This document shows positions 51,707-60,255 of a DNA stretch of 64,000 bases, piece by piece. Source of the stretch: Quadrisphaera setariae (lineage in GTDB: Bacteria > Actinomycetota > Actinomycetes > Actinomycetales > Quadrisphaeraceae); contig NZ_VKAC01000009.1 in assembly GCF_008041935.1 (NCBI RefSeq), positions 161,109-225,108 on the forward strand. Direction: 5' to 3'. Each line of letters opens with the position of its first letter. Position 1 is the stretch's first letter. Both the position numbers and the translations under genes were made by a program. The notes under the pieces were generated by a model, which saw only the letters and a program-made list of their open reading frames with translations, did not search any database and was not told the origin of the DNA.

Positions 51707-52776
51707 GCGCTGGGAGAACCGACAGCAGCGCGAGCAGCCGCGGTACTGGTCGCCGCGTCGCCGTCCTCGGCGCCGGCAGCTGGGGCACGACGTTCGCGCA
51801 GCTGGTCGCCGACGCCGACCCGGGCGCCCGCGTGGTGGTCTGGGGCCGTGACGCCACCGTCACCGACGAGATCACCCGTGAGCACGCCAACTCCCGCTAC
51901 CTGCGGGGGCTGCGCCTGCCCGGCGGCGTCAGCGGCACCACCGACCTCGTCGCAGCGCTGGAGGGCGCCGACGACGTCGTCCTCGCCGTGCCGGTCCAGC
52001 GGCTGCGCGGCGTGCTCGCCACCGCGGCCCCCCACCTGGGCGGCGGCGCTGGCGGTGCGTCCGGGCCGACCGTCGTCAGCCTCCTCAAGGGCCTCGAGCT
52101 CGAGACGCACCTGCGCGTGAGCCAGCTGGTGGCCGAGGTCCTCGGTGACCTGCCGTACGCCGTGGTGTCCGGGCCCAACCTCGCCCGCGAGATCGCCGAG
52201 CGCCGCCCCTGCGCCACCGTGGTGGCCTCGGTGCACGAGCACGTCGCCGACCGGGTCGCGGCGCTGTGCGCCACAGACTACTTCCGTCCCTTCACCGCCC
52301 GCGACGTGGTGGGGGTGGAGGTGGCCGGGGCTGCCAAGAACCTCCTCGCCGTGGGGGTCGGCCTGGCCGAGGGGCTGGGCCTGGGCGACAACGCCAAGGC
52401 CTCGGTCATCGCGCTCGGCCTGGCCGAGGTGACGCGCCTGGTGGTGGCCCTCGGCGGGTCGGCCGCCACGGTCGCGGGCCTGGCCGGAGCCGGTGACGCC
52501 TTCGCCACGTGCGCCTCCACCCTGTCGCGCAACCACCGCCTCGGCGTCGGCCTGTCGCAGGGCCGGCCGCTGCAGGAGGTGCTCGACGGCCTCGGGGGCA
52601 CGGCCGAGGCCGTGGGCACCGCGCGCTCCATCACCGCGCTCGCCGAGGGCGCCGGGGTGAGCATGGGCGTGGTCGGCCAGGTGGCCGCGGTGCTCGTGGA
52701 GGGACGCGACCCTCGCGACGCCGCCCTGCACCTGCTGTCGCAGCCGCTGCGCGACGAGCGGCTGCCCTGGCGGTAG
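51703..52776 (+). CDS. gpsA: Glycerol-3-phosphate dehydrogenase (NAD(P)+)
   Basis: 357-residue enzyme that reduces dihydroxyacetone phosphate to glycerol-3-phosphate for phospholipids. The Rossmann motif is VAVLGAGSWGTTFAQLVAD near residue 18; other blocks are ANSRYLRG, SGPNLAREIAERRPCATVVAS, VEVAGAAKNLLAVGVGLAEGLGLGDNAKA (catalytic Lys) and LAGAGDAFATC with SRNHRLGVGL. A Ser/Arg-rich leader of about 15 residues precedes the fold. Start overlaps the plsC stop. It is convergent with the sensor kinase gene 8 bp away. Confidence 0.95.
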   Translation: MSAGRTDSSASSRGTGRRVAVLGAGSWGTTFAQLVADADPGARVVVWGRDATVTDEITREHANSRYLRGLRLPGGVSGTTDLVAALEGADDVVLAVPVQRLRGVLATAAPHLGGGAGGASGPTVVSLLKGLELETHLRVSQLVAEVLGDLPYAVVSGPNLAREIAERRPCATVVASVHEHVADRVAALCATDYFRPFTARDVVGVEVAGAAKNLLAVGVGLAEGLGLGDNAKASVIALGLAEVTRLVVALGGSAATVAGLAGAGDAFATCASTLSRNHRLGVGLSQGRPLQEVLDGLGGTAEAVGTARSITALAEGAGVSMGVVGQVAAVLVEGRDPRDAALHLLSQPLRDERLPWR

Positions 52777-52784
52777 GCCCGTCG

Positions 52785-54251
52785 TCAGCCCAGGCGCGCC
52801 CGGGGGAGCCTCACCACCACCGCCGCACCGCCGAGCTCGTCGTCGTGGCCCAGCTCGAGCTCGCCGCCGTGGTCGGTGACCACCGCCGCCACGATGGCCA
52901 GCCCCAGCCCCGCGCCGCTGGAGGAGCGGGTGCGCGCCGCGTCGCCGCGCGTGAAGCGCTCGGTGGCGGTGGCGACCAGCTCGGGGGGGAACCCGCGCCC
53001 GTCGTCGGCGACGACCAGCTGCACCCGCTGGCCGGCGTCGAGGGTCGACGTGCGCACCCGCACGCGCGCCGCCCCCGCGGACTCGGCGTTGGCCACGAGG
53101 TTGGCCAGCAGCCGCCCCAGCGCCCGCTCGTCCCCGTCGACCACGGCGGCGGGTCCGATGACCCGCACGTCGACCGGGTGCGCGGCGGCCAGGCGGGGCG
53201 CCTCGCGCTGCGCCAGCGCCGCCAGGTCCACCGCGGCGCGGGCGCTCGCGCCCCGCTCGGCGGAGGCCAGCACCAGCAGGTCCTGAGCGAGGTGCTCCAG
53301 GCGCTCGGCCTCTCCGAGCGCCGCCGCGAGCGACTCCGCGGCGTCCTCCGGCAAGTCCTTCCCGAGCCGCAGCGCCAGCTCCAGCTCCCCGCGCAGGACG
53401 GCGATGGGGGTGCGCAGCTCGTGCGCGGCGTCGTCGACGAACTCCCGCTCGCGCCGCACGGCCTGCTCGAGCCTGTCGAGCATGCCGTTGAGCGTGCGCG
53501 CCAGCACGGCCACCTCGTCGCCCCCCGGGGGCTGGGGGAGGCGCTGGTCGAGCTCGGCGGCGGACAGGCGGGCGGCGCGGCGCGTGAGGTCCGCCACGGG
53601 GCGCAGAGCGGCGCCGGCCAGCACCCACCCCGCCAGGCCGAGGCTGGCCACGAGCACCGGGGCGCCGGCCAGGAAGAGCAGCACCAGGCGCGTCTCAGCC
53701 TCGTCCAGCTCGCGCATCCGCGTGCCCACCACGAGCACGGAGCCCGCCTCGGGCACGGAAACCGGGGTGGCGGTGAAGCGCACCCGGCCCTGCCGCGGCA
53801 GCTCCAGGCTGTCGCTGACCGGCGCCTGGGTGGACCGCACCTCGGCGAGCACCTTCGCGGGCAGGAAGGACCCACCGCTCGGCCGGGCGCCCCGCGACTC
53901 CAGCACGGACGCGGCCGGCGAGGTCTCCACCAGCGTCCCGTCGGGGGCCACCAGCTCGGCGATGGGGTCCTCCCGGACCACCCTGACGTCACCGCGCGCC
54001 AGCGCCTGCCGCAGCGCCGAGGTGCGGGTGTCCAGGCCCGTGTCGACGGCGGCGTCGAACTGGCGGTCGGTGGCGAAGGCGAGCAGGCCCACCGCGGCGG
54101 CGATGACCACGGCCACCGCCGCGGCGAACAGCACCGCCAGGCGGGCCCGCAGCGCCGCCGGCAGCAGCCGGCCCAGACCACCGCCGACGCGCCGGGGCGG
54201 GTTCACCGCTCCGTCATCCTGCACCGGGCACCCTCTCAGTAGACCCTGCAT
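52785..54251 (-). CDS. HAMP-domain sensor histidine kinase
   Basis: 488-residue membrane kinase. TM1 is at about 37-60 and TM2 at about 188-212, with an extracytoplasmic domain of about 125 residues between them. HAMP is followed by the H-box FVDDAAHELRTPIAVLRGE (phosphorylated His), the N-box LGRLLANLVANAES, and the G boxes DDGRGFPPE and GAGLGLAIV. It is divergent from a PhoB-type response regulator at 54371, its likely partner. The ATG at 54251 is tentative; GTG 54206 (VNPPRRVGG) has a CAGGAT hexamer 9 nt upstream and is equally possible. Confidence 0.9.
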   Translation of the reverse strand: MQGLLRGCPVQDDGAVNPPRRVGGGLGRLLPAALRARLAVLFAAAVAVVIAAAVGLLAFATDRQFDAAVDTGLDTRTSALRQALARGDVRVVREDPIAELVAPDGTLVETSPAASVLESRGARPSGGSFLPAKVLAEVRSTQAPVSDSLELPRQGRVRFTATPVSVPEAGSVLVVGTRMRELDEAETRLVLLFLAGAPVLVASLGLAGWVLAGAALRPVADLTRRAARLSAAELDQRLPQPPGGDEVAVLARTLNGMLDRLEQAVRREREFVDDAAHELRTPIAVLRGELELALRLGKDLPEDAAESLAAALGEAERLEHLAQDLLVLASAERGASARAAVDLAALAQREAPRLAAAHPVDVRVIGPAAVVDGDERALGRLLANLVANAESAGAARVRVRTSTLDAGQRVQLVVADDGRGFPPELVATATERFTRGDAARTRSSSGAGLGLAIVAAVVTDHGGELELGHDDELGGAAVVVRLPRARLG

Positions 54252-54323
54252 GACGTGGCGTCCAGCGCGCTCCCAGAGAGCCGCCCGCTCGCCCGTCCCG
54301 ATCCCGCCCGACGAGAGGACAGC

Positions 54324-54374
54324 ATGACCGCCCGCCGCGACGTGCGACGCCTCCTGGCGGGGGTGTCGTCGTGA
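54324..54374 (+). CDS. 16-residue ORF coupled to the response regulator
   Basis: ATG at 54324 has GAGAGGA about 7 nt upstream and encodes MTARRDVRRLLAGVSS; its TGA overlaps the response-regulator GTG (GTGA). The regulator itself has no good ribosome site, so translation may be coupled to this small ORF. It may have no peptide function. Confidence 0.5.
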   Translation: MTARRDVRRLLAGVSS

Positions 54375-55102
54375 GGATCCTCGTCGTCGAAGATGACGCG
54401 GCGATGGCGCGGCTGCTGCGCCGGGCGCTGGCCTCCGAGGGCTACGCCGTCGACGTGGCCGGCACCGGCCCCGACGGCCTGTGGGCGGCCACCGAGAACG
54501 ACTACGACGCCGTGGTGCTCGACGCGATGATCCCCGCGCCCAACGGCTTCGAGGTGGCGCGGCAGCTGCGCGAGCGGGGCCGGTGGGCTCCGGTCCTCAT
54601 GCTCACCGCCCGCGCCGACGTGGCCGACCGGGTCCGCGGCCTCGACTCCGGCGCCGACGACTACCTCACCAAGCCGTTCGCCCTCGACGAGCTCTTCGCC
54701 CGCGTGAGGGCGCTGGTGCGCCGCGGCGCCGTCCCCCGTCCCACCGTGATGCGCGTGGGGGACCTCGAGCTCGACCCGGGCAGCCGCCGCGTCGAGCGCG
54801 ACGGCGTGCCCGTCGAGCTCACGAGCAAGGAGTTCGCCCTGCTCGCGGAGCTCATGCGCCACCCCGGGCAGGTGCTCTCGCGCAGCCACCTCATCGACCA
54901 CGTGTGGGACTCCGCCTACGACGGAGCCTCCAACGTGGTGGAGGTGCACGTGCGGCGGCTGCGGGAGAAGGTCGACAGGCCGTTCGGGCGCGAGAGCATC
55001 CGCACCTCCCGCGGCGCGGGGTACCTCGTCACCGACGACACCGCCGACGCCTCCGCTGACCTCCCCGCAGCCGTCCGCGACAGCGACGGAGACGCCCGGT
55101 GA
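54371..55102 (+). CDS. OmpR/PhoB-type response regulator
   Basis: 243-residue two-component regulator. The receiver domain (RILVVEDDAAMARLLRRAL) carries the acidic pair at residues 8-9, the phosphorylated Asp in VVLDAMIPAPNG (about 51) and the Lys in YLTKPF (about 102). The C-terminal winged helix (about 130-225) contains LTSKEFALLAELMRHPGQVLSR and VVEVHVRRLREKV. It faces the kinase gene across a 119-bp divergent region and heads a run of overlapping genes (deacetylase, two transporters, glycosyltransferase), so it probably controls its own operon. Confidence 0.93.
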   Translation: MRILVVEDDAAMARLLRRALASEGYAVDVAGTGPDGLWAATENDYDAVVLDAMIPAPNGFEVARQLRERGRWAPVLMLTARADVADRVRGLDSGADDYLTKPFALDELFARVRALVRRGAVPRPTVMRVGDLELDPGSRRVERDGVPVELTSKEFALLAELMRHPGQVLSRSHLIDHVWDSAYDGASNVVEVHVRRLREKVDRPFGRESIRTSRGAGYLVTDDTADASADLPAAVRDSDGDAR

Positions 55103-55908
55103 GGCCCGCCGCGCTGGTCGCAGCCCTCGCGGGCGCCGCCGTGGTCGGGCACGCCGCGCCCGCCGTGCTGGGCCGAGGTCGGTGGCGCGACCGGGTGCTC
55201 CCCGGGCTGGTCGGCCGCGGCGCCCCCGGCGGCGTGGCGCTCACCTTCGACGACGGCCCCCACCCCGAGGGCACGCCCGCGGTGCGCCGCGCGCTCGACG
55301 CCCTCGGGGTGCGCGCGACGTTCTTCGTCCTGGGCAGCCAGGTGGAGCGCCACCCCGGGGCCGTCGCCGCGCTGCTGGCCGACGGCCACGAGGTGGCCCT
55401 GCACGGCCACGAGCACCGCAACCACCTGGCGCGCACCGCGCCCGCCCTCGCGGCCGACCTGGAGCGCGCCCGCGCCGCCGTGGTCCGGGACGCGGTGGCC
55501 AGCGGCCTGGACGCCGTGGACGTCGAGGCCGGCCTGCGCTTCACCCGGCCGCCCTACGGCGCCGTCTCCGGGGGGACCCTGTGGGCCGCGCGCGCCTCGC
55601 GGCTGCGCCCGGTGCTGTGGACGGCGTGGGGCCGCGACTGGCTCGGGCACGGCGGTGACCAGGTGGCCGCCACCGTCCTGGCGGACCTGCTGCGCGACGC
55701 CCCCGGCCCCGCCGGCGGCGGGGCCACCGTGCTCCTGCACGACTCCGACTGCACCTCCGTGCCCGGCTCCTGGCGAGGCACCGTCGCCGCCCTGCCGCGC
55801 CTGGTCGAGGCCGTGCGCGAGCGCGGCTGGGAGCTGCGCCTGCTGTCCGACCACCTCGGGCGGAGCGCGAGCACGAGCACCAGCACGACGGCGGGGGCCG
55901 TCGCGTGA
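55099..55908 (+). CDS. NodB-type polysaccharide deacetylase
   Basis: 269-residue carbohydrate esterase 4 protein. An N-terminal hydrophobic stretch (residues 1-25) could be a signal or anchor. NodB motifs: ALTFDDGPHPEGT (catalytic Asp and metal Asp, about 50), the HxxxH-type metal site in HGHEHRNH (about 99), RPPYGAVS (about 151), WGRDWLGHG and VLLHDSD (His, about 214). Substrates in the family are N-acetyl sugars of peptidoglycan, glycans or lipid-linked sugars. GTG overlaps the regulator stop and its own stop overlaps the first transporter gene. Confidence 0.9.
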   Translation: MRPAALVAALAGAAVVGHAAPAVLGRGRWRDRVLPGLVGRGAPGGVALTFDDGPHPEGTPAVRRALDALGVRATFFVLGSQVERHPGAVAALLADGHEVALHGHEHRNHLARTAPALAADLERARAAVVRDAVASGLDAVDVEAGLRFTRPPYGAVSGGTLWAARASRLRPVLWTAWGRDWLGHGGDQVAATVLADLLRDAPGPAGGGATVLLHDSDCTSVPGSWRGTVAALPRLVEAVRERGWELRLLSDHLGRSASTSTSTTAGAVA

Positions 55909-56828
55909 GGGCCGACATCTGGCTGGCCCTGGCGTCGGCGGCCTGCTTCGCCCTGTCCACCGTCGCTCAGCACCGCGCCGCTGTGGAGCACGCCGACGAG
56001 GGGACGGGCACCTCGCCGCTCAGGCTCGTGGTGCGCCTGGCGCGCAGCCCCCTGTGGCTGGTGGGCCTGGTCGCCGCCGTCGCCGCGCTGCTGCTGCAGG
56101 CGCTCGCGCTGAGCAAGGGCGCGCTGGTCGTCGTCCAGCCCATCCTCCTGCTGGGACTGCTGCTGGCCCTGCCGCTGTCCGACGCGCTGGCCCGGCGGAT
56201 GCCCGGCCGAGGCGAGGTGCTGGCGGCGCTGGCCGTGCTCGTGGGCCTGGCGCTGTTCATCGTGGCGGCCGACCCAGACCGCGGGGTGCCGGTGGCGCGG
56301 CAGGGCCACCTCCTGGTCACCGCCGGCGGCTGGACCGCCCTGGCGCTGCTCGCCGCGCTGCTCGGGGAGACCGTGCTCCGCGGGCGCAAGGCGCTGCTGC
56401 TGGGACTGTCCGGAGGGGCGCTCATCGGCGTCTCCAGCGCGCTGCTCAAGCAGGTCGTCGGCCTCTTCGGCCGCGGCCCGCTCGACGCCCTCCTCGACCC
56501 CGCCTTCGCCGGCGTGGTGCTCACGGGCGTGGCCGGCCTCATCGCCACGCAGGCGGGCTACGCCGCCGGGCACCTGTCGGCGTCCCAGCCGGCCCACTCC
56601 ATCGCCGAGCCGGCCGTGGCCGCGGCCATCGGCGCCACCGCCTTCGCCGAGCACCTCGCCACCGGGGCGCTGCCGCTGCTCGGCCAGGTGGCGGGCGCGC
56701 TGCTCATGGTGGCCGGGGTCATCGCCATCGCCGCCGTGGTGCCCGACCTCCACGACGACCCCCACGACGGCTCCCGCGGGCGCCCCGAGCGCACCGGGCG
56801 CCCCGGGGCCGAGCGGGGGGTGGCCTGA
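55905..56828 (+). CDS. DMT-superfamily transporter (copy 1 of tandem pair)
   Basis: 307-residue EamA/DMT-like protein with nine or ten predicted helices. It begins DIWLALASAACFALSTVAQHRAA and contains QALALSKGALVVVQPILLLGLLLALPLS and SQPAHSIAEPAVAAAIGATAF, the typical duplicated-fold signatures. A His/Asp/Arg-rich cytoplasmic tail of about 35 residues follows the last helix. The next gene, which starts directly after the stop, encodes a clear paralogue, suggesting a heterodimer. DMT members move small molecules, lipid-linked sugars or Mg; substrate unknown. Confidence 0.82.
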   Translation: MRADIWLALASAACFALSTVAQHRAAVEHADEGTGTSPLRLVVRLARSPLWLVGLVAAVAALLLQALALSKGALVVVQPILLLGLLLALPLSDALARRMPGRGEVLAALAVLVGLALFIVAADPDRGVPVARQGHLLVTAGGWTALALLAALLGETVLRGRKALLLGLSGGALIGVSSALLKQVVGLFGRGPLDALLDPAFAGVVLTGVAGLIATQAGYAAGHLSASQPAHSIAEPAVAAAIGATAFAEHLATGALPLLGQVAGALLMVAGVIAIAAVVPDLHDDPHDGSRGRPERTGRPGAERGVA

Positions 56829-57740
56829 GTGCTCCCCGTCGTCCTCGCCCTCGTGGCCGCTGGCTGCTTCGCCGGCTCCACCGTCACCCAGCACCGCGCC
56901 GCCTCCACCGCCCCGGCCGACAGCGGCACCGGGGTGCGGCTGGTGCTCTCGCTGCTGCGGCAGCCCCTGTGGCTGCTCGGGCTGCTCTTCGGCCTGGCGG
57001 GCGCCGCCCTCCAGACCGTCGCGCTGTCCCAGGGCGCGCTGCTCGTGGTGCAGCCGCTGCTGGTCACCGGGCTGCTGCTCGCCCTGCCGCTGTCGGTGCT
57101 GGTGGAGGGGCGGCGCCCGCCGCTGCCGGAGTGGCTGTGGGCCAGCGCCGTCGTCGTGGGCCTGGCGGTCTTCCTCGTCTCCGCCCAGCCCGGCGGCGGC
57201 AGCGCCGTGGCCCAGCCGTCCGCGCTGCGCAGCTGCGTCCTCGTCGGTGCCGGCGTCGTCGTGGCCGCCGCCGCCCTCTCCCGCGCCGGGAGCGGTCGCT
57301 ACCGAGCGCTGCTGCTGGGACTGGGCGGTGGCACGGCGCTGGGGGTCGCAGGGGCGCTGCTCAAGGAGGCGACCGGCCGCTACCAGGCCGACGGGCTGCT
57401 GCAGGCGCTCGGCACCTGGCCCCTGTGGGCGCTGCTGCTCGCCGGTGCCACCGGCGTGGTGCTCAACCAGTCCAGCTACCGCGTCGGTGTGCTCACCGCC
57501 TCCCAGCCCGCCATCACCATCGCCGAGCCCGTCGCCGCCGCGGTGGTGGGCGCCGCCGCCTTCAGCGAGCGGCTCGCCGCGGGGGACGGCGCCCGGGCCG
57601 TGCAGCTGGTCGGCATGCTGCTCATGATCACCGCCGTCGTCATGCTGGCGCGCCTCACGGCCGGCCAGGGGCCGACGGCGCCCGCGGCCACCCACGACTC
57701 GTCCCGTCCACCCCACTCCCCTGAGGAGGAGCTGTGCTGA
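56829..57740 (+). CDS. DMT-superfamily transporter (copy 2 of tandem pair)
   Basis: 303-residue paralogue of the preceding gene. Shared blocks include AGCFAGSTVTQHRAA, LQTVALSQGALLVVQPLL, TGLLLALPLSVLVEG and SQPAITIAEPVAAAVVGAAAFSERLAAG. Nine or ten helices are predicted and there is a short hydrophilic tail. The GTG follows the previous TGA without a gap. Conservation of QHRAA and VVQP in both copies suggests a shared substrate site. It may act with copy 1 as a two-subunit flippase or exporter. Confidence 0.82.
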   Translation: MLPVVLALVAAGCFAGSTVTQHRAASTAPADSGTGVRLVLSLLRQPLWLLGLLFGLAGAALQTVALSQGALLVVQPLLVTGLLLALPLSVLVEGRRPPLPEWLWASAVVVGLAVFLVSAQPGGGSAVAQPSALRSCVLVGAGVVVAAAALSRAGSGRYRALLLGLGGGTALGVAGALLKEATGRYQADGLLQALGTWPLWALLLAGATGVVLNQSSYRVGVLTASQPAITIAEPVAAAVVGAAAFSERLAAGDGARAVQLVGMLLMITAVVMLARLTAGQGPTAPAATHDSSRPPHSPEEELC

Positions 57741-58981
57741 AGCCCCCGGTCGAGCCCGAGCCCGAGGCGATGCCCGACGCGTGGGCGAGCGTCCTGGTCG
57801 TCTCCGGCAGCGTCGGAGCCGGCCACGACGGCGCTGCGAACGAGCTGGCCCAGCGCCTGCGCGCGCTCGGCGTCCACGTGGACGTCGAGGACCACCTGCG
57901 CGCCTTGGTGCCCGGCGCCGCGCTCTTCCTGCGCCAGGGCTACACGCAGAGCGTGGGCCGCGTGCCCGCCCTGTTCGAGTGGCTCTTCCGGGTCCTCGAG
58001 GACTCCCGCTTCTGGCGCCTCCTGCTGGCCCTGCTGTGCCGCACCAGCTGCTGGCGCCTGATGCGCTGGTCCCGCCGCCGCCCGTACTCCCTCGTGGTCT
58101 CCACGTACCCGCTCGCCAGCCAGGCCCTCGGCCACCTCCGTGAGCGCGGGCGCCTGCGGGTGCCCGTGGTGACCTACCTGTGCGACCCGGCCGCGCACCG
58201 GTCGTGGATCCACCCCGGTGTCGACCACCACTGGACGGTCACCGAGGCCACCGCACGCCAGGGCCGGCGCGACTACGGCACGCCCATGACGGCCGCCGGA
58301 CCGCTGGTGCCGGAGAGGTTCACGCGGGTGCCCGCCGAGCGCGGCGCGCAGCTGCGGCGCGAGCTGGGCATCGACCCGGCCCGCAAGGTCGCCCTGCTGG
58401 TGGCCGGTTCGCTCGGGCTCGGGGACGTCGCCGAGAGCGCCGCCCGCGTGGGCGAGGCCGGGCTCGTGCCGATGGTGCTGTGCGGACGCAACGAGGAGCT
58501 GCGCGCCCGAGTGGCCGAGGTGCCCGGCGCGGTGGCCCTGGGGTGGCGCAGCGACGTGCACGAGCTGCTGAGCGCCGCCGACGTGCTGGTGCAGAACGCC
58601 GGCGGGCTCTCCTACACCGAGGCGCTGGTCGCCGGGCTGCCCGCGGTCAGCTACCGGTGCATCCCGGGGCACGGCCGCGCGAACGCCGCCGTGCTCGAGG
58701 GGGCGCGCCTGGCCCCCTGGGCGCGCACCGACGCCGAGCTGGCGCCCGCGCTGCGCTCCGCGCTGGCCCGCGGGCGCCGGGTGCCCCAGCTGGGCGACCC
58801 GGCCGAGGCCGTGCTCGCCCTGCTCGTGCCCGCCGACACCCGCGCCGTGGAGCTGGTCGACCTCACCGCCGCCCGCCGCCGCGCTCCCCGCGTGCCGCGG
58901 CCGCTGCGCCCGGGACGCGTCGCCACTGCCGCCCTGGTGACGGCGCTGCTCGCGCCGGTGCTGGCCCGCCGCAGCAGCTGA
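57734..58981 (+). CDS. Glycosyltransferase of the MGDG-synthase/MurG (GT28) type
   Basis: 415-residue GT-B enzyme. The N-terminal acceptor domain starts VLVVSGSVGAGHDGAANELAQRLR, the Gly-rich loop seen in MGDG and processive diglucosyl-diacylglycerol synthases. STYPLASQALGHL and VVTYLCDPAAHRSWIHPGVDHHWTV are also typical. The C-terminal nucleotide-sugar domain holds VAGSLGLGDVAES, LGWRSDVHELLSAADVLVQNAGGLSYTEALVAGLPAV. A C-terminal hydrophobic segment may anchor it. GAGGAGGA precedes the GTG, which overlaps the transporter stop. Likely product: a glycolipid or glycosylated lipid carrier. Confidence 0.87.
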   Translation: MLKPPVEPEPEAMPDAWASVLVVSGSVGAGHDGAANELAQRLRALGVHVDVEDHLRALVPGAALFLRQGYTQSVGRVPALFEWLFRVLEDSRFWRLLLALLCRTSCWRLMRWSRRRPYSLVVSTYPLASQALGHLRERGRLRVPVVTYLCDPAAHRSWIHPGVDHHWTVTEATARQGRRDYGTPMTAAGPLVPERFTRVPAERGAQLRRELGIDPARKVALLVAGSLGLGDVAESAARVGEAGLVPMVLCGRNEELRARVAEVPGAVALGWRSDVHELLSAADVLVQNAGGLSYTEALVAGLPAVSYRCIPGHGRANAAVLEGARLAPWARTDAELAPALRSALARGRRVPQLGDPAEAVLALLVPADTRAVELVDLTAARRRAPRVPRPLRPGRVATAALVTALLAPVLARRSS

Positions 58982-59015
58982 CGGGGCCGTCCGCCCACCC
59001 GGTGAGCCGCCGACC

Positions 59016-60185
59016 TCAGGAGGGGCCGGCGGCCTCCAGGGCCCGGGACAGGTCCGTCCAGAGGTCCTCGACGTCCTCCACGCCCACCGACAGGCGCAGC
59101 AGGTCCTCCGGGACGACCACGGGCTCCAGGGGGTGGCGGCGGCGGCGCTCGATGAGCGACTCCACCCCGCCGAGGCTCGTGGCGGGCAGCCACAGCCGGG
59201 TCGCCTCCTGCACGGCCTGCGCCGCGGTCGCCCCGCCGTGCACCTCGATGCTCAGCACCGAGCCGAAGCCGCGCATCTGCGCCGTCGCGCGGGCGTGGCC
59301 GGGGTCGGAGGCCAGCGAGGGGTGGCGCACCCGCTTCACCGCGGGGTGGTCGGCCAGCCGGCGCGCCAGCTCCGCGGCGGAGGCCTGCGAGCGCTCGACC
59401 CGCAGGTGCAGCGTGCGGACCCCGCGCAGCGCCAGCCACGTCTCGAACGGACCGGGGATCGCGCCGACCACCGTGCGGTGCTTGGTGATGGCCGCGAGGA
59501 GCTCGGGGTCGCGGGTGAGCACGGCACCCAGCACGACGTCGGAGTGGCCTGCGAGGTACTTGGTCACCGAGTGGACGACGACGTCGGCGCCCACCACCAG
59601 CGGCTGCTGGACGAGCGGGGTGGCGAAGGTGTTGTCCACCACCGTGCGCACGCCGGCCCGGCGCGCCGCAGCGCACAGCGCGGGCAGGTCGGCCACCTCG
59701 AGCATCGGGTTGGTGGGTGACTCCAGCCACAGCAGGTCGCCGGGGGCCGTGCCGGACAGGGCCGCGGCGACGGCGCCGGTGTCGGCGACGGGCACGCGCA
59801 GCTGGCGCAGCCGCCCGCTGGCCTCCAGGTGGTCCAGCAGTCCCAGCGTGGTGTTGTAGGCGCTGTCCGGCGCGATGACCAGGCCCCCGACCGGCACCTG
59901 CTCGACCACGGCGCTGATCGCGGCCATCCCCGAGGCGAACGTCCGCGCACCGCCGCCGTCGGCCGGGCGGGCGTCCTCCAGGAGCGCCAGCACCTCCTCC
60001 AGCGCCTCCCACGTGGGGTTGGCGAACCGGGCGTACCCGCGCGCGCCCGGCTGGGTGCTCGCGACGAAGGTGGAGGTCAGCTCCACCGGGGCGTTGACGG
60101 GGGCGTCGGGGGTCCGGGGCGGGCGGCCGGCGGCGACGGCGAGCGTCTCGGGCGACCAGGCGGAACCGGCAGGGGCGTCGTGCAC
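59016..60185 (-). CDS. Cystathionine gamma-synthase-like PLP enzyme
   Basis: 389-residue Cys/Met-metabolism PLP enzyme. Motifs: ELTSTFVASTQPG, YARFANPTWEALEE, FASGMAAISAV, DSAYNTTLGLLDHL, LESPTNPMLEV, the PLP lysine in VHSVTKYLAGHSD and LATSLGGVESLIE-type PATSLGGVESL. It probably makes cystathionine from an activated homoserine ester, though cystathionine gamma-lyase activity cannot be excluded from sequence. TAGCCT lies 6 nt before the GTG start. Divergent from ddl. Confidence 0.88.
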   Translation of the reverse strand: MHDAPAGSAWSPETLAVAAGRPPRTPDAPVNAPVELTSTFVASTQPGARGYARFANPTWEALEEVLALLEDARPADGGGARTFASGMAAISAVVEQVPVGGLVIAPDSAYNTTLGLLDHLEASGRLRQLRVPVADTGAVAAALSGTAPGDLLWLESPTNPMLEVADLPALCAAARRAGVRTVVDNTFATPLVQQPLVVGADVVVHSVTKYLAGHSDVVLGAVLTRDPELLAAITKHRTVVGAIPGPFETWLALRGVRTLHLRVERSQASAAELARRLADHPAVKRVRHPSLASDPGHARATAQMRGFGSVLSIEVHGGATAAQAVQEATRLWLPATSLGGVESLIERRRRHPLEPVVVPEDLLRLSVGVEDVEDLWTDLSRALEAAGPS

Positions 60186-60197
60186 GCGGCCAGGCTA
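60186..60197 (-). promoter_or_regulatory. Leaderless-type -10 for the cystathionine synthase gene
   Basis: Minus-strand TAGCCT (60192-60197) ends 6 nt before the GTG at 60185. Confidence 0.5.
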
Positions 60198-60241
60198 GGC
60201 GGCGGGACGCGGTGGCTGCTGTCGGCCGGGTGGTCGGCGGC

Positions 60242-60255
60242 TAGGGTCGCTGGCC
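60242..60255 (+). promoter_or_regulatory. Leaderless-type -10 for ddl
   Basis: TAGGGT at 60242-60247 ends 8 nt before the ATG at 60256. Confidence 0.5.

Noticed and set aside
53100..54251. Arg-rich minus-strand alternative frames over the sensor kinase gene as a separate protein
   Set aside because: They are out-of-frame readings; the H, N and G boxes all lie in one continuous frame.
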